From NCBI RefSeq assembly GCF_012972675.1, contig NZ_JABCRE010000002.1:1167001-1231000 (forward strand): a stretch of 64,000 nt of DNA, given 5' to 3'. Positions 18,654 to 27,730 of this stretch are shown here, one piece after another (position 1 is the first letter of the stretch; every line of letters begins with the position of its first letter). The notes beneath the pieces are model-generated. The model saw only the letters and a program-made list of their open reading frames with translations. It did not search any database and was not told the DNA's origin. Source of the stretch: Pontixanthobacter rizhaonensis. Its GTDB lineage: Bacteria > Pseudomonadota > Alphaproteobacteria > Sphingomonadales > Sphingomonadaceae. The position numbers were made by a program, and so were the translations under genes.

Positions 18654-19828
18654 TCTCTCCTGCAAAACAGGTAATGTTTCTGTTCAATCATGATGCGGCC
18701 CACCAGGCTGCGCATACCGCTGGGATTATGGGCGAACTGGCGGCGAGCAAGCCGCAATTGGATGTTGTCGCAGCCACCGGCAATCCAGCCATAGAGCGGC
18801 AAATTCGTGATTTGATCCCGGCCAGTCAGGCACAGGCCGTCCGCTGGCTAGATCTTTCCTTGCCCCGCCTTTGGGATCAATTGCTTGCCTTACCCAACAA
18901 AATTGCGCCGGTTATCCGGCTGGCCCGGTTACACAGGAACATCGATGCTTTCAGCAAGGCAGACATCATCGTGTCACCGGAACGAACGTGTCTGCGCGTA
19001 AAGCGCAGGCTGGTGCGCAATTATGGTTCAAAAGCGACGCGGTTTGCCTATGTGCCGCATGGATCGGGTGATCGGAATGTCGCTTACAATCCTGAGTTGG
19101 TGCAATTCGACTATTACCTACTCAGTGGCCAGAAACTGATCGATGAAATGGTGGCTCACGGATTGGCCACAGCGGAAGATTGCCACCTGATTGGGTATGC
19201 TAAATTCGATGTTGCCGGTGATACGCCAAAGGCAAAATTGTTTGATAATGATCGGCCAACGATTGTTTATAATCCTCACTTCGATCCCAAGCTGTCATCA
19301 TGGTTTGATCATGGCCCTGAGTTCTTACGATGGGTTGCGGGCCAATCAGATCGCTTCAATTGCGTCTTTGCTCCCCACGTTATGCTGTTTCGCAAAAAGC
19401 TCCATATTTCACCCGAGTATAAGATTTCACGCAACCGGCCGGAAATTCCCGCAGCAGCATATGCAGCGGAGAATATTCTGATCGATACTGACAGCCCCAG
19501 ACTGTTTGACATGACCTATACAAATTCGGCGGATATCTATGTCGGAGACGTAAGCAGTCAGATTTACGAGTTCCTGAAACAAGCGCGCCCAGCCTATTTT
19601 ATCGATGCAGCAGAGCAAGGCCAAGATGCTTATCAATTCTGGCAAAATGGGCCGGTCGTGAAGGATATACCGCAATTAGAACACGTGCTTATCAATCACG
19701 CTGAAGTAGGTAAAACATATCGCACAACACAAGAGCGATTGTTCGATTACACTATTAATATCGATCCAGAACGCAGTGCGGCGCAGCGCGGCGCTGATGT
19801 GCTGGCTGGGTTAGTAAACGGGGAATGA
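18650..19828 (+). CDS. TagF-like protein, copy 2 (tandem paralogue)
   Basis: This 392-residue protein is a diverged paralogue of the preceding gene. It shares YNPHFDPKLSSW, APHVMLFRKK and ADIYVGDVSSQIYEF at equivalent positions. The N-terminal half differs more and contains FAYVPHGSGDR, a likely donor- or phosphate-binding loop. The ATGA overlap with copy 1 makes an operon certain. Two neighbouring copies may act in sequence, one priming and one extending, or on two substrates; this is inference. It ends two bases before the convergent SDR gene. Confidence 0.72.
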   Translation: MISPAKQVMFLFNHDAAHQAAHTAGIMGELAASKPQLDVVAATGNPAIERQIRDLIPASQAQAVRWLDLSLPRLWDQLLALPNKIAPVIRLARLHRNIDAFSKADIIVSPERTCLRVKRRLVRNYGSKATRFAYVPHGSGDRNVAYNPELVQFDYYLLSGQKLIDEMVAHGLATAEDCHLIGYAKFDVAGDTPKAKLFDNDRPTIVYNPHFDPKLSSWFDHGPEFLRWVAGQSDRFNCVFAPHVMLFRKKLHISPEYKISRNRPEIPAAAYAAENILIDTDSPRLFDMTYTNSADIYVGDVSSQIYEFLKQARPAYFIDAAEQGQDAYQFWQNGPVVKDIPQLEHVLINHAEVGKTYRTTQERLFDYTINIDPERSAAQRGADVLAGLVNGE

Positions 19829-19830
19829 CC

Positions 19831-20571
19831 TTACGGCGCGATCAGCTGACCGTCATAGGCAAAGACACTGCCGCGATCGTCAGCACTCAGACCGTTCAAT
19901 ACGGTCAGCAGGTTTGTTGCGGATTCCTTTGGTTCAGTCAGCTGTCCATCAGCCAAGTTTGATTGGAACGGCTTAGACAAATCGCTATCGACTGTGCCAG
20001 GATGCAGACCTGCAATTATTGCCTGTTTATGTGTCCGTGCCAGCTCGATTGCGAGGTTCTTTAACAGCATATTGAGCGCCGCTTTGGATGCGCGATACGA
20101 ATGCCATCCTCCCAAACCGTTATCGGTAATGGAGCCTACCCGGGCCGACAGCGCGGCCAGCACACTGCGCTCTTTTCGTGGCAATAGCGGCACCATATGC
20201 TTGGCTATGATTGCGGGACCGATTGTGTTCAGATGGAAAACTTCGGCCATTACCGCGGGGTCTAATTTGCGGTAGCTGCGTTCCGGACCGATACCTCCTG
20301 CCAGGGTGAGCACTCCAGTGGCGATGATAACAAGTTGCGGTGGGTTTTCGCCCATTGCTTCGGCGGCGTCTTGGACGCTCTGCTCATCAGTCAGGTCAAA
20401 TGCGAAAGGAGTGAGATGCGCTGACTGCTGGCCATTACCCGATCTTGATCCAGCCCAGACGTGAATGCCCCGCTCTACCAACAGATCTGTCAAAGCCTGA
20501 CCAATCCCCCCGCTAGCACCAAAAATAGCCGCCGAGCGAACTGAGGAAAGAAAATCATCACTGTCTGTCAT
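19831..20571 (-). CDS. Short-chain dehydrogenase/reductase (CsgA-like)
   Basis: The 246-residue classical SDR has the dinucleotide-binding GASGGIGQ near residues 18-25 and a catalytic YRASK (Tyr-x3-Lys). The Ser position is probably in LSARVGS. The substrate is not predictable. It resembles C-factor (CsgA)-type SDRs by overall sequence. It converges on the TagF-like pair and is divergent from sdhB, so it is probably a single transcription unit. Confidence 0.82.
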   Translation of the reverse strand: MTDSDDFLSSVRSAAIFGASGGIGQALTDLLVERGIHVWAGSRSGNGQQSAHLTPFAFDLTDEQSVQDAAEAMGENPPQLVIIATGVLTLAGGIGPERSYRKLDPAVMAEVFHLNTIGPAIIAKHMVPLLPRKERSVLAALSARVGSITDNGLGGWHSYRASKAALNMLLKNLAIELARTHKQAIIAGLHPGTVDSDLSKPFQSNLADGQLTEPKESATNLLTVLNGLSADDRGSVFAYDGQLIAP

Positions 20572-20748
20572 GCGTGTTAGACGGTTTTCGCTGCTGTTCT
20601 GTTCCCAAGTTCATAGGCTGCACAGACCAACCGGCTGAATTGATGCACATGTAGCAACACTGTCTGCGAACTCTTCAACACTCACTGCCTTGCTCTCACG
20701 CGCAGAAACGTTAGATAGAGCCAGCAAAGAAACAGGATTCACGCGACT

Positions 20749-21531
20749 ATGGCGACTTTCACTCTTCCGAAAAACTCCAAGATCAACGGCAAAGGCGTCA
20801 AGCACACCGCCGAAGGTGCTGGCCGAGTGAAATCATTCAAAATCTATCGCTATGATCCCGATACGGGCGAAAACCCCCGTTACGACACTTTCGAAGTGGA
20901 TCTGGACCAGTGCGGCCCGATGGTTCTTGACGCTCTGTTCAAGATCAAGAACGAGATCGACCCGACACTGACTTTCCGCCGGTCCTGCCGTGAAGGTATT
21001 TGCGGTTCCTGCGCGATGAATATGAACGGTAAGAACGGCCTTGCCTGCACATCGTCAATCGAAGACATGTCCGGCGAAGTCCAGATTACCCCGCTTCCCC
21101 ATATGGAAGTGATCAAAGATCTGGTCCCTGATTTCACGCATTTCTACGCGCAATATGCGTCTATCCGTCCTTGGTTGCAGGCTGTGACGCCGACACCAAG
21201 CGGCAAAGAACGGCTGCAAAGCCCGGAGCAGCGCGAGCAGCTTGACGGCCTGTATGAGTGCATTCTGTGCGCCTGTTGCTCGACCAGCTGCCCATCATAC
21301 TGGTGGAATAGCGACAAGTTCCTTGGCCCTGCCATCTTGTTGCAAGCCTATCGTTGGCTCGCTGATAGCCGTGATGAAATGACGGGTGAGCGCCTGAACG
21401 AGTTGGAAGATCCCTTCCGCCTCTATCGCTGCCACACCATCATGAACTGCGCCAATGTTTGCCCGAAAGGGTTGAGCCCCGCCAAAGCGATCGCAGAGAC
21501 CAAGAAAATGATGGCGGAGCGGACGATCTAA
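20749..21531 (+). CDS. sdhB: Succinate dehydrogenase iron-sulfur subunit
   Basis: This subunit passes electrons from the SdhA flavin to ubiquinone in complex II. The 260-residue protein has the [2Fe-2S] ligands Cys80, Cys85, Cys88 and Cys100 ([10 protein letters not shown]). A [4Fe-4S] group sits at [12 protein letters not shown] and the [3Fe-4S] group at [18 protein letters not shown] lies 11 bases before the ATG. sdhC, sdhD and sdhA are not in the window, so they must be elsewhere; normally sdhB follows sdhA directly. It heads a compact unit with a hotdog thioesterase and zapE. Confidence 0.97.
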   Translation: MATFTLPKNSKINGKGVKHTAEGAGRVKSFKIYRYDPDTGENPRYDTFEVDLDQCGPMVLDALFKIKNEIDPTLTFRRSCREGICGSCAMNMNGKNGLACTSSIEDMSGEVQITPLPHMEVIKDLVPDFTHFYAQYASIRPWLQAVTPTPSGKERLQSPEQREQLDGLYECILCACCSTSCPSYWWNSDKFLGPAILLQAYRWLADSRDEMTGERLNELEDPFRLYRCHTIMNCANVCPKGLSPAKAIAETKKMMAERTI

Positions 21532-21549
21532 GCCTTCGGATTTCAAACC

Positions 21550-22008
21550 GTGCGCGCGCCGCCTGATTTCTTTACCTACCATCCAATCCCTGACCAACCC
21601 GGCTGGTATTCTTGGGATATGAAAGACAATTCCCGGTTCAACACGCAAGTGATGGGCCCGATGATGGTGCGTCAAGAAGGCAATAAATGCCGGTTGCGGA
21701 TGATGCCTGAGCACAGGCATACTAATCTGCAAGATATGATCCACGGTGCCGTTACGCTGTCTCTCATCGATATCTCGTTATTTTCCGCAATGCATGTTTT
21801 GCGCGAGAGTGAGGCAGGCATGGCGGTAACTCTTGAACTTTCGACCCAGTTTATCGGAGCCGGAAAACCGACTGAACCTCTGGACGCAGTTGTTGAGGTG
21901 ATGCGGGAAACTGGCAAGTTGATGTTCATGCGCGGCGAAGTGGCGCAAGGCGATCATCTGGTGGCCGCTTTTTCAGGCTTAGTCCGCAAAGCTACAGCCA
22001 AGAAATGA
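21550..22008 (+). CDS. PaaI-like hotdog-fold thioesterase
   Basis: The 152-residue protein is a single hotdog domain. The central region HTNLQDMIHGAVTLSLIDISLF matches the HG..t..D pattern of PaaI/4HBT acyl-CoA thioesterases, with Asp in LID as a likely catalytic residue. Substrate is unknown. The start is a GTG at 21550, chosen because the PGWYSWDM region conserved in the family lies upstream of the next ATG. It begins 18 bases after sdhB and overlaps zapE by ATGA, so the three genes are co-transcribed. Confidence 0.8.
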   Translation: MRAPPDFFTYHPIPDQPGWYSWDMKDNSRFNTQVMGPMMVRQEGNKCRLRMMPEHRHTNLQDMIHGAVTLSLIDISLFSAMHVLRESEAGMAVTLELSTQFIGAGKPTEPLDAVVEVMRETGKLMFMRGEVAQGDHLVAAFSGLVRKATAKK

Positions 22009-23135
22009 CTGGTTCTCCAGTCTCTCGATATGAAGAGCTTGTCGCAGCTGGTGAGCTGAAGTCTGATCCAGAACAACAGACCGCTGCACGCCGGCTCGCC
22101 CAATTGCGGCATGAACTGGCAACCCAATCTCCAACTGGATTTCTCGGCAGGTTATTTGGGAAAGCCCCCCCTTCCCCCCGCGGTATCTATATGTGGGGCG
22201 GCGTGGGTCGGGGAAAATCCATGCTGATGGACCTATTTCACGAATCCTTGGCCATAGAACAGAAAAGACGCGTCCACTTTCATGCCTTCATGCTAGAGGT
22301 CCATGCACTGTTGCGGAAAGAACGGAAAAAGGAACAAGGCGATCCAATCCCGCCAGTTGCAGCCACGATTGCCCGAAATGTCCGATGTCTCGCCTTCGAT
22401 GAAATGGTGGTCAATAATTCCGCGGATGCGATGATCATGAGCCGTCTGTTCAAGGCTCTAATCGTGGATGAAGGCGTTACCGTGGTGAGCACTTCCAACC
22501 GCGCGCCAAGCGAACTTTATAAAGACGGTCTGAACCGTGAGCATTTCCTGCCTTTCATCGATCTGATTGAAGACAGGTTGGACGTAATGCCGCTCAACGG
22601 GCCAGTCGATTACCGGCTAGAGCGGCTCGCTGGTATTGATAGCTGGCACACCCCGCTGGGCGATGCAGCAACCGCACAAGTTCGTGAGGCGTTTTTTCGG
22701 CTGACGGATTACTCCCCCGACGATGCCGATAACGTACCTTCCGCTGATCTTGATCTGGGCGGCGGACGAAAGCTGCATGTTCCACGCGCGCTTAAAGGCG
22801 TGGCTGTATTCAGCTTTAGTCGTCTTTGCAAAGAGCCGCGCGGAGCGAGTGATTACCTAGCAATTGCAAGGACATATCACTCAGTCATCATAGTTGGAAT
22901 ACCCACGCTTGGCCCTGAGGACCGGAACGAGGCTGCGCGCTTTGTTACTCTGATTGATGCGCTTTACGAATACAGGGTGAAATTGTTCGTCACCGCAGCA
23001 GCAGAACCCGAAACGCTCTATCAAGCAGGCGATGGCAGTTTCGAGTTTGAACGCACAGTCAGCCGCTTGATGGAAATGCAAAGCGACGATTACATGGCGC
23101 TAGGCCATGGTGTTGAAGAAAATCCCAATATCTGA
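22005..23135 (+). CDS. zapE: Cell division protein ZapE (AFG1-like ATPase)
   Basis: ZapE is an ATPase that associates with the FtsZ ring under stress or low oxygen; mitochondrial AFG1 is related. The 376-residue protein has the Walker A GGVGRGKS at residues 65-72, a Walker B-like CLAFDE, and a sensor-like STSNRAPSELYKDGL, all marks of this family. It is co-translated with the hotdog thioesterase (ATGA overlap). Its 3' end is two bases from the convergent rpfF-like gene. Confidence 0.93.
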   Translation: MTGSPVSRYEELVAAGELKSDPEQQTAARRLAQLRHELATQSPTGFLGRLFGKAPPSPRGIYMWGGVGRGKSMLMDLFHESLAIEQKRRVHFHAFMLEVHALLRKERKKEQGDPIPPVAATIARNVRCLAFDEMVVNNSADAMIMSRLFKALIVDEGVTVVSTSNRAPSELYKDGLNREHFLPFIDLIEDRLDVMPLNGPVDYRLERLAGIDSWHTPLGDAATAQVREAFFRLTDYSPDDADNVPSADLDLGGGRKLHVPRALKGVAVFSFSRLCKEPRGASDYLAIARTYHSVIIVGIPTLGPEDRNEAARFVTLIDALYEYRVKLFVTAAAEPETLYQAGDGSFEFERTVSRLMEMQSDDYMALGHGVEENPNI

Positions 23136-23137
23136 AG

Positions 23138-24097
23138 TCAGGCTGCGTTAGCGAGCCGTTGCTGCGCGGATGCCAGACGAGTCATGACTTTCAAATCGCG
23201 TTCGCTAAGTTGCAGTGCGGCGTCAGCCCAAAGCTCCGTAATCCGGTTAAGCTCTTCCAGCTCCAAACCCCAGGAGACCTTCATTGCCTTCCGCGCATTG
23301 ACCATTCCTGCATGGCGACGGTCCGACTTTTTGATGAAGTCACGGCACACTGTCAGGCCTTCACCCTTTTCCGCTAGGTGGTGGACTATCCCCAGATCAT
23401 ACATCTGTTCGGCAGTGTATGTCTCATTGGAAACAATCAAACGATCAGCCATCGCGCTGCCTAGCTTGCGAGACAGGAACGCGTGCGCGCCCATACCCGG
23501 GAACAGGCCAAACATAATCTCTGGCAGGCCGAACGTGGCACCCCGTTCTGCAACAATGTAATCAAAAGATAGCAATGCCTCGAACCCGCCGCCCAATGCA
23601 GAGCCTTCGACCAGACCGATGGTAAGCATCGGAATATCAAGCGTATTCATATTACGGTGCAGTATCTCACAGCACCGGTGGCCATAGCGTTCAAGACCAG
23701 CCCGGTCGCGATCCCGGATCAGTTCGTGGAATAGCTTCAAATCACCGCCGAAACAAAAGACATCCGGCGCGCGACTGCCCAAAACTAAGAATTTGAGCGG
23801 AATTTTCCCTGGACCGAACTTCGTGCCAATCAATGACTGCCACTGTTCAAAATCGGCCAACATAGTGCGTGTAAAACTGGGTCTGCCACTGGGCCGCATA
23901 TAGGACCACAACGTTTGGGTGTCTTCTTGATAGAGGACATCCAGTTCTTTCAGAGACAGCAGCTCATCAGGAGTTACAGGCGATGCTCGCTCAGCAATGA
24001 GCGATTGATCGCTGTCCGCATCCATTGGCAGCGCACTATCTGTTCCGGAAGTCACGGTAACCGCACCCTCCGTTAATCTCGACGTCATCCGATCCAT
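23138..24097 (-). CDS. RpfF-like DSF synthase (crotonase superfamily)
   Basis: RpfF converts 3-hydroxyacyl-ACP to cis-2-unsaturated fatty acids that act as diffusible signal factors. The 319-residue protein carries the two catalytic glutamates of that group 20 residues apart, as in Xanthomonas RpfF (Glu141/Glu161): Glu173 in LGGGFEALL and Glu193 in GLPEIMFGLFPGMGA. Further RpfF-type segments are FGGDLKLFHELIRDRDRA and the C-terminal RITELW.DAALQLSERDL..M.RL..AQ. Ordinary enoyl-CoA hydratases lack these segments. The first ~45 residues are polar and extra. GAGGGGG precedes the ATG. It is the next gene after the XrtA amidotransferase on the same strand, 150 bases on, with its own possible promoter. 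No RpfC, RpfG or RpfR gene is in the window. Confidence 0.83.
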   Translation of the reverse strand: MDRMTSRLTEGAVTVTSGTDSALPMDADSDQSLIAERASPVTPDELLSLKELDVLYQEDTQTLWSYMRPSGRPSFTRTMLADFEQWQSLIGTKFGPGKIPLKFLVLGSRAPDVFCFGGDLKLFHELIRDRDRAGLERYGHRCCEILHRNMNTLDIPMLTIGLVEGSALGGGFEALLSFDYIVAERGATFGLPEIMFGLFPGMGAHAFLSRKLGSAMADRLIVSNETYTAEQMYDLGIVHHLAEKGEGLTVCRDFIKKSDRRHAGMVNARKAMKVSWGLELEELNRITELWADAALQLSERDLKVMTRLASAQQRLANAA

Positions 24098-24139
24098 TTG
24101 CGACCCCCTCGTGGGTGAATTCGGTTACTCGCTGTTACA

Positions 24140-24168
24140 AAGCTAGTCAGACACCACTTGCTTGGCAA
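24140..24168 (-). promoter_or_regulatory. Candidate promoter of the rpfF-like gene
   Basis: Read on the minus strand, TTGCCA (24163-24168) and TAGCTT (24140-24145) are spaced by 17 bases and would start a leader of about 36 bases. The -10 match is weak, so this is only a candidate. Confidence 0.3.
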
Positions 24169-24247
24169 ATGAATAATTTCCAGATTCGATTTGAGGACGT
24201 CCCGAAAAAGGGCAGTGGGCAAGTATTGATATCGCCGTTTCAGCGAT

Positions 24248-26146
24248 TTATCCCGCAATACTCAGATGATCTATTGATTTATCAAGCATCATTAGCTGCC
24301 AAAGAATTCGGCCATAGTCCGATTTACCCGAAATATGATCCTCGATGATCCCCGAAAGAACTTTGTTGTCGAACCAGCCGGTCCGAGCGAGCCCTGCACC
24401 GCTAACGATCCCGCGTGCTTCGGCTGCCAATGGCCCGCGAAACCATTCTGAAATCGGGGTCACAAAACCCTGCTTCGGACGGTAGAGAATATCTTGCGGC
24501 AAATACCGTTCCATGGTGTTTTTGATCAGCCACTTACCCTGCGTACCTTTTATACGCGCCTTGTGCGGCAGTGCTGCGCCAAACTCGATCAAGCGATGAT
24601 CAAGCAACGGTTCGCGGGCCTCAAGCCCGACAGACATGCTCGCCCGGTCGACCTTGGTGAGGATGTCCCCCTGCAACCAGAACTTAAGATCGGCATATTG
24701 CGCGCGGTCCAAACCGGATTGAGCGGGTGCATTACGCATCATCTCGATCAATGGTTGTTCGGCGCGGTAATCCCCCAATTGCCGTGTTAGTTTATCAGAG
24801 AACAAGTGCTCCCTGAGCTCAGGCGGTATCACAGAAAGCGATCGAGCGTATCCAACTGCACCATCCTCCGCGAGCGATAATAGCGTCGACTTCGCCCGGA
24901 GGGGACGCGGTGCCCAGTCCGCCTTTGGCCAGACAGCCCCAAGCGATCCGAATAGCGGTTTCCGCAGACCAGCAGGGATAATCCCCCTCGCCTGCTCCTC
25001 TCGGGCGTGGAAAACCTGCCTGCGATAACCGGCAAAGGCTTCATCAGCGCCATCGCCCGATAGTGCCACCGTGACATGTTCCCTAGCCAATTCACACACC
25101 CGAAGTGTGGGCAGCGCAGAAGCATCCGCGAACGGTTCGTCGTAAATTTGTACTAAGCGATCAATGGCATGAAAATCGTTAGGATCGACTATCCGGCTAT
25201 GGTGGCTTGTCCCAAACTGTTTCGCGACAGTTTCGGCATAGCCAGTCTCATCCAAAGCCGCGACGTCAAACCCGATTGAGCAGGTAGTGACAGGATCCTG
25301 TGTCGCTTCTGACATCAAGGCGACAACGCTGGATGAATCGACCCCGCCAGACAAGAACGCCCCAAGCGGCACATCGGCCTGCATCCGGGAGGTCACGCCG
25401 TCGCGCATATGATGCAGCAGTTCAGCAGACAGGTCCGCTACACTGCCCTGTTTTCTATTAGAAAAATCAACGTCCCACCATTGCCGCGGGGGTGCTGGCT
25501 GTGTGCCGTGCTTCAGCAGCCGAAAATGGCCGGCAGGCAGTTTCTCGACACCCTTCAGTATCGAACGATGATCGGGCACGTAGCCCCATGTCATATAGTC
25601 TTCGACCGCGCGCGGATCTGCTTCACGTCGCAGCAGCGGATGGACAAGCAGCCCTTTGAGCTCCGATGCAAAGGCAAGGCTGCCGTCGCTTAACTCCGCC
25701 ATAAATAGCGGTTTAACGCCCAACCGATCCCGCGCGAGCAGGAGCTCTTTACGTTTCAAATCATACAGCGCGAAGGCAAACATACCGTTCAGGCGATCAA
25801 GACAATCAACACCCCAACGTTGCCAGGCGGCAAGGATTACTTCCGTGTCGCCATCTGTCCGGAATACTGCCCCCTGTCCTTCCAGTTCGCGGCGCAGTTC
25901 GCGGAAATTGTATATCTCGCCATTAAAGACGATCACAGCATCACCATCCGCCGAATGCATCGGTTGGGGCGAGCCTTCTAAATCAATGATAGAAAGACGC
26001 CGGTGCCCAAGGCCAATACCGGCAGCGGTCCAAACCCCGGAGCCATCTGGCCCGCGATGGGCGATCGCGTCGCACATCCGAACGACCCGGCTGGGGTCAA
26101 CCGGCTTGGGTACACCGCAATGAAAAATTCCAGCAATTCCGCACAT
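24248..26146 (-). CDS. XrtA-associated amidotransferase 1 (asparagine synthase-like, TIGR03108 type)
   Basis: The 632-residue protein has an N-terminal class II glutamine amidotransferase domain whose nucleophile is Cys2 (MCGIAG). A C-terminal ATP-pyrophosphatase domain carries FLSGGVDSSSV. In exosortase A loci such proteins probably amidate an exopolysaccharide sugar acid and do not make free asparagine; this is inferred from context. It begins nine bases downstream of the exosortase gene and is the last gene of the XrtA run before the 150-base gap ahead of the rpfF-like gene. Confidence 0.9.
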   Translation of the reverse strand: MCGIAGIFHCGVPKPVDPSRVVRMCDAIAHRGPDGSGVWTAAGIGLGHRRLSIIDLEGSPQPMHSADGDAVIVFNGEIYNFRELRRELEGQGAVFRTDGDTEVILAAWQRWGVDCLDRLNGMFAFALYDLKRKELLLARDRLGVKPLFMAELSDGSLAFASELKGLLVHPLLRREADPRAVEDYMTWGYVPDHRSILKGVEKLPAGHFRLLKHGTQPAPPRQWWDVDFSNRKQGSVADLSAELLHHMRDGVTSRMQADVPLGAFLSGGVDSSSVVALMSEATQDPVTTCSIGFDVAALDETGYAETVAKQFGTSHHSRIVDPNDFHAIDRLVQIYDEPFADASALPTLRVCELAREHVTVALSGDGADEAFAGYRRQVFHAREEQARGIIPAGLRKPLFGSLGAVWPKADWAPRPLRAKSTLLSLAEDGAVGYARSLSVIPPELREHLFSDKLTRQLGDYRAEQPLIEMMRNAPAQSGLDRAQYADLKFWLQGDILTKVDRASMSVGLEAREPLLDHRLIEFGAALPHKARIKGTQGKWLIKNTMERYLPQDILYRPKQGFVTPISEWFRGPLAAEARGIVSGAGLARTGWFDNKVLSGIIEDHISGKSDYGRILWQLMMLDKSIDHLSIAG

Positions 26147-26155
26147 GGCCGCGCT

Positions 26156-27730
26156 CTAACGAAGACCAACGATGCGGTCTATCCATTCACCTTCATTGTC
26201 GATGGAGCGACGGAATGCCGCGATGGAGTCAGCCGGGACTTGCCCATCGCGCTCTTCGGCAGAGATGATCAGCAAAGTGGTCGGTTGAGCGTGCAAGAAC
26301 AAACGATCTCGCATATTGGACAGTTTGAGGCCAATCGCACGACCGGTTAGCAAATTGCCCGTGCGGTAGGATGTTTCCGCCCTCCGCTTCACACTGCCAT
26401 GAGCCAGCAGGTAATCGCCCTTGGCACTGCCATCAGTTTGCGCAGGCGCCAGCCACCGCCATGGGGTGTCCGGGATCAAAGCACCTTCGCCGTCTGCGCT
26501 GGCTTCTTTTCCGTCTTCTTGTGCGGAATATAGCGCAATGAACACGTCTACTTCTTGGCCTGCAGCATTGCGGTACCGGCCAAGTAGACGATGGTCAGCC
26601 CCGCTTGCTGTGGGTGCCCAGGGAACGACGGGTGCATAGTCAACTTGCGTCCATCCCTCTATCTGGGGAAGTTCTATGCTGTCTGGCAACTCCGCTTCAA
26701 GCTGTGACGCCACAACATTCCAAACGCCCATAACGACAATCAGTGCGAGCGCGCTCGCAATGGCAGCCTTGGGCGCGATAGTCCGCGCCTGTAGCCACTG
26801 AAACCAGCGATAGTCTTCTATCGTAGGTGTATCATCGCCCAGATCATCGGGATCGCGATCAAAGTACCGCCAAAACACAGCAAGCAATGCCGCCACCACC
26901 ACTGCAAAGAAAACCCAGCCATAGACAACATGGTCAAAACCTTCCGCGAAGGCGATACCCTGCGATTGAGCGATGTAGATCGTACCCCAAGCACGCACTC
27001 CGTTTGCAAGAATGGGCAGCGCAATAGCAGCAGTCATAAATGCGATACGGCGCTTCCAACTGCTGAAGCAGCTATAGGTTACCAGGGTTCCCAATGCGAT
27101 CATCGCGATCAGGAACTTTACGCCAGAACAGGCCTCAGCCACCTCGAACAGACCCGCAGGTGTATCGATAAACACACCATCAATAATCGCTGGAATACCG
27201 CTCCACTCGGTCAAAGCGATCACCAGTTTTGCGGTGATCATCTGTAACGCAGGAACCAATTCATCCCCGAAAGGCACCAGGAACAGCATATAGGCCAGCG
27301 GGAACAGATTTGCTGTGGCTACCCGCGGACCAAGCACCAACACGACCGCCGATTGAAGCGCAACCACGGCACCAAGCTGGCTAACCGTGTTTACTCCGGC
27401 CAGTGAACCGATCAGCCAAATGAATAGCGATCCACCGAGAGGCACTAGCGCTGGCCACCATGCCTGCGGCACCAGTTTCGCAAGGTCGCTCGCCCGGGAA
27501 TAGACAAGCCATCCGACAATGAACGGGACAAACAAGATGTGGTTATAAGTGGATATATTCCACCACTTATCGGCCATCACCCACCAATCACCAGCGGTTA
27601 AAGCCAGTATGGCAACCCAGACCACGCCCAGTTGCAACAAGGCTACGCGCCAGGCATCTGGCACCCCGTCAAGCCACCGAGTAAGCCATTCGCTTGATCG
27701 GAGCTGCCCGGCCGACACGTCAGGCTGCAT
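26156..27730 (-). CDS. xrtA: Exosortase A fused to an EpsI domain
   Basis: Exosortases are membrane transpeptidases that cleave proteins at PEP-CTERM tails and are tied to exopolysaccharide production. From the ATG at 27730 (AGGTGAG upstream) the protein is 524 residues. Roughly nine membrane helices fill residues 30-300. The catalytic triad is Cys201 in EACSGVKF, Arg246 in NGVRAWG and His267 in GFDHVVYGW. After another helix near 335-355 follows a soluble EpsI (DUF3485) domain to the C-terminus, which in some other species is a separate gene. The start overlaps the end of the glycosyltransferase gene by 11 bases. Confidence 0.93.
   Translation of the reverse strand: MQPDVSAGQLRSSEWLTRWLDGVPDAWRVALLQLGVVWVAILALTAGDWWVMADKWWNISTYNHILFVPFIVGWLVYSRASDLAKLVPQAWWPALVPLGGSLFIWLIGSLAGVNTVSQLGAVVALQSAVVLVLGPRVATANLFPLAYMLFLVPFGDELVPALQMITAKLVIALTEWSGIPAIIDGVFIDTPAGLFEVAEACSGVKFLIAMIALGTLVTYSCFSSWKRRIAFMTAAIALPILANGVRAWGTIYIAQSQGIAFAEGFDHVVYGWVFFAVVVAALLAVFWRYFDRDPDDLGDDTPTIEDYRWFQWLQARTIAPKAAIASALALIVVMGVWNVVASQLEAELPDSIELPQIEGWTQVDYAPVVPWAPTASGADHRLLGRYRNAAGQEVDVFIALYSAQEDGKEASADGEGALIPDTPWRWLAPAQTDGSAKGDYLLAHGSVKRRAETSYRTGNLLTGRAIGLKLSNMRDRLFLHAQPTTLLIISAEERDGQVPADSIAAFRRSIDNEGEWIDRIVGLR

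Noticed and set aside
24115-24348. A 77-codon plus-strand frame across the gap between the rpfF-like and amidotransferase genes
   Set aside because: It overlaps the 3' end of the amidotransferase gene and has no recognisable domain or ribosome-binding site.
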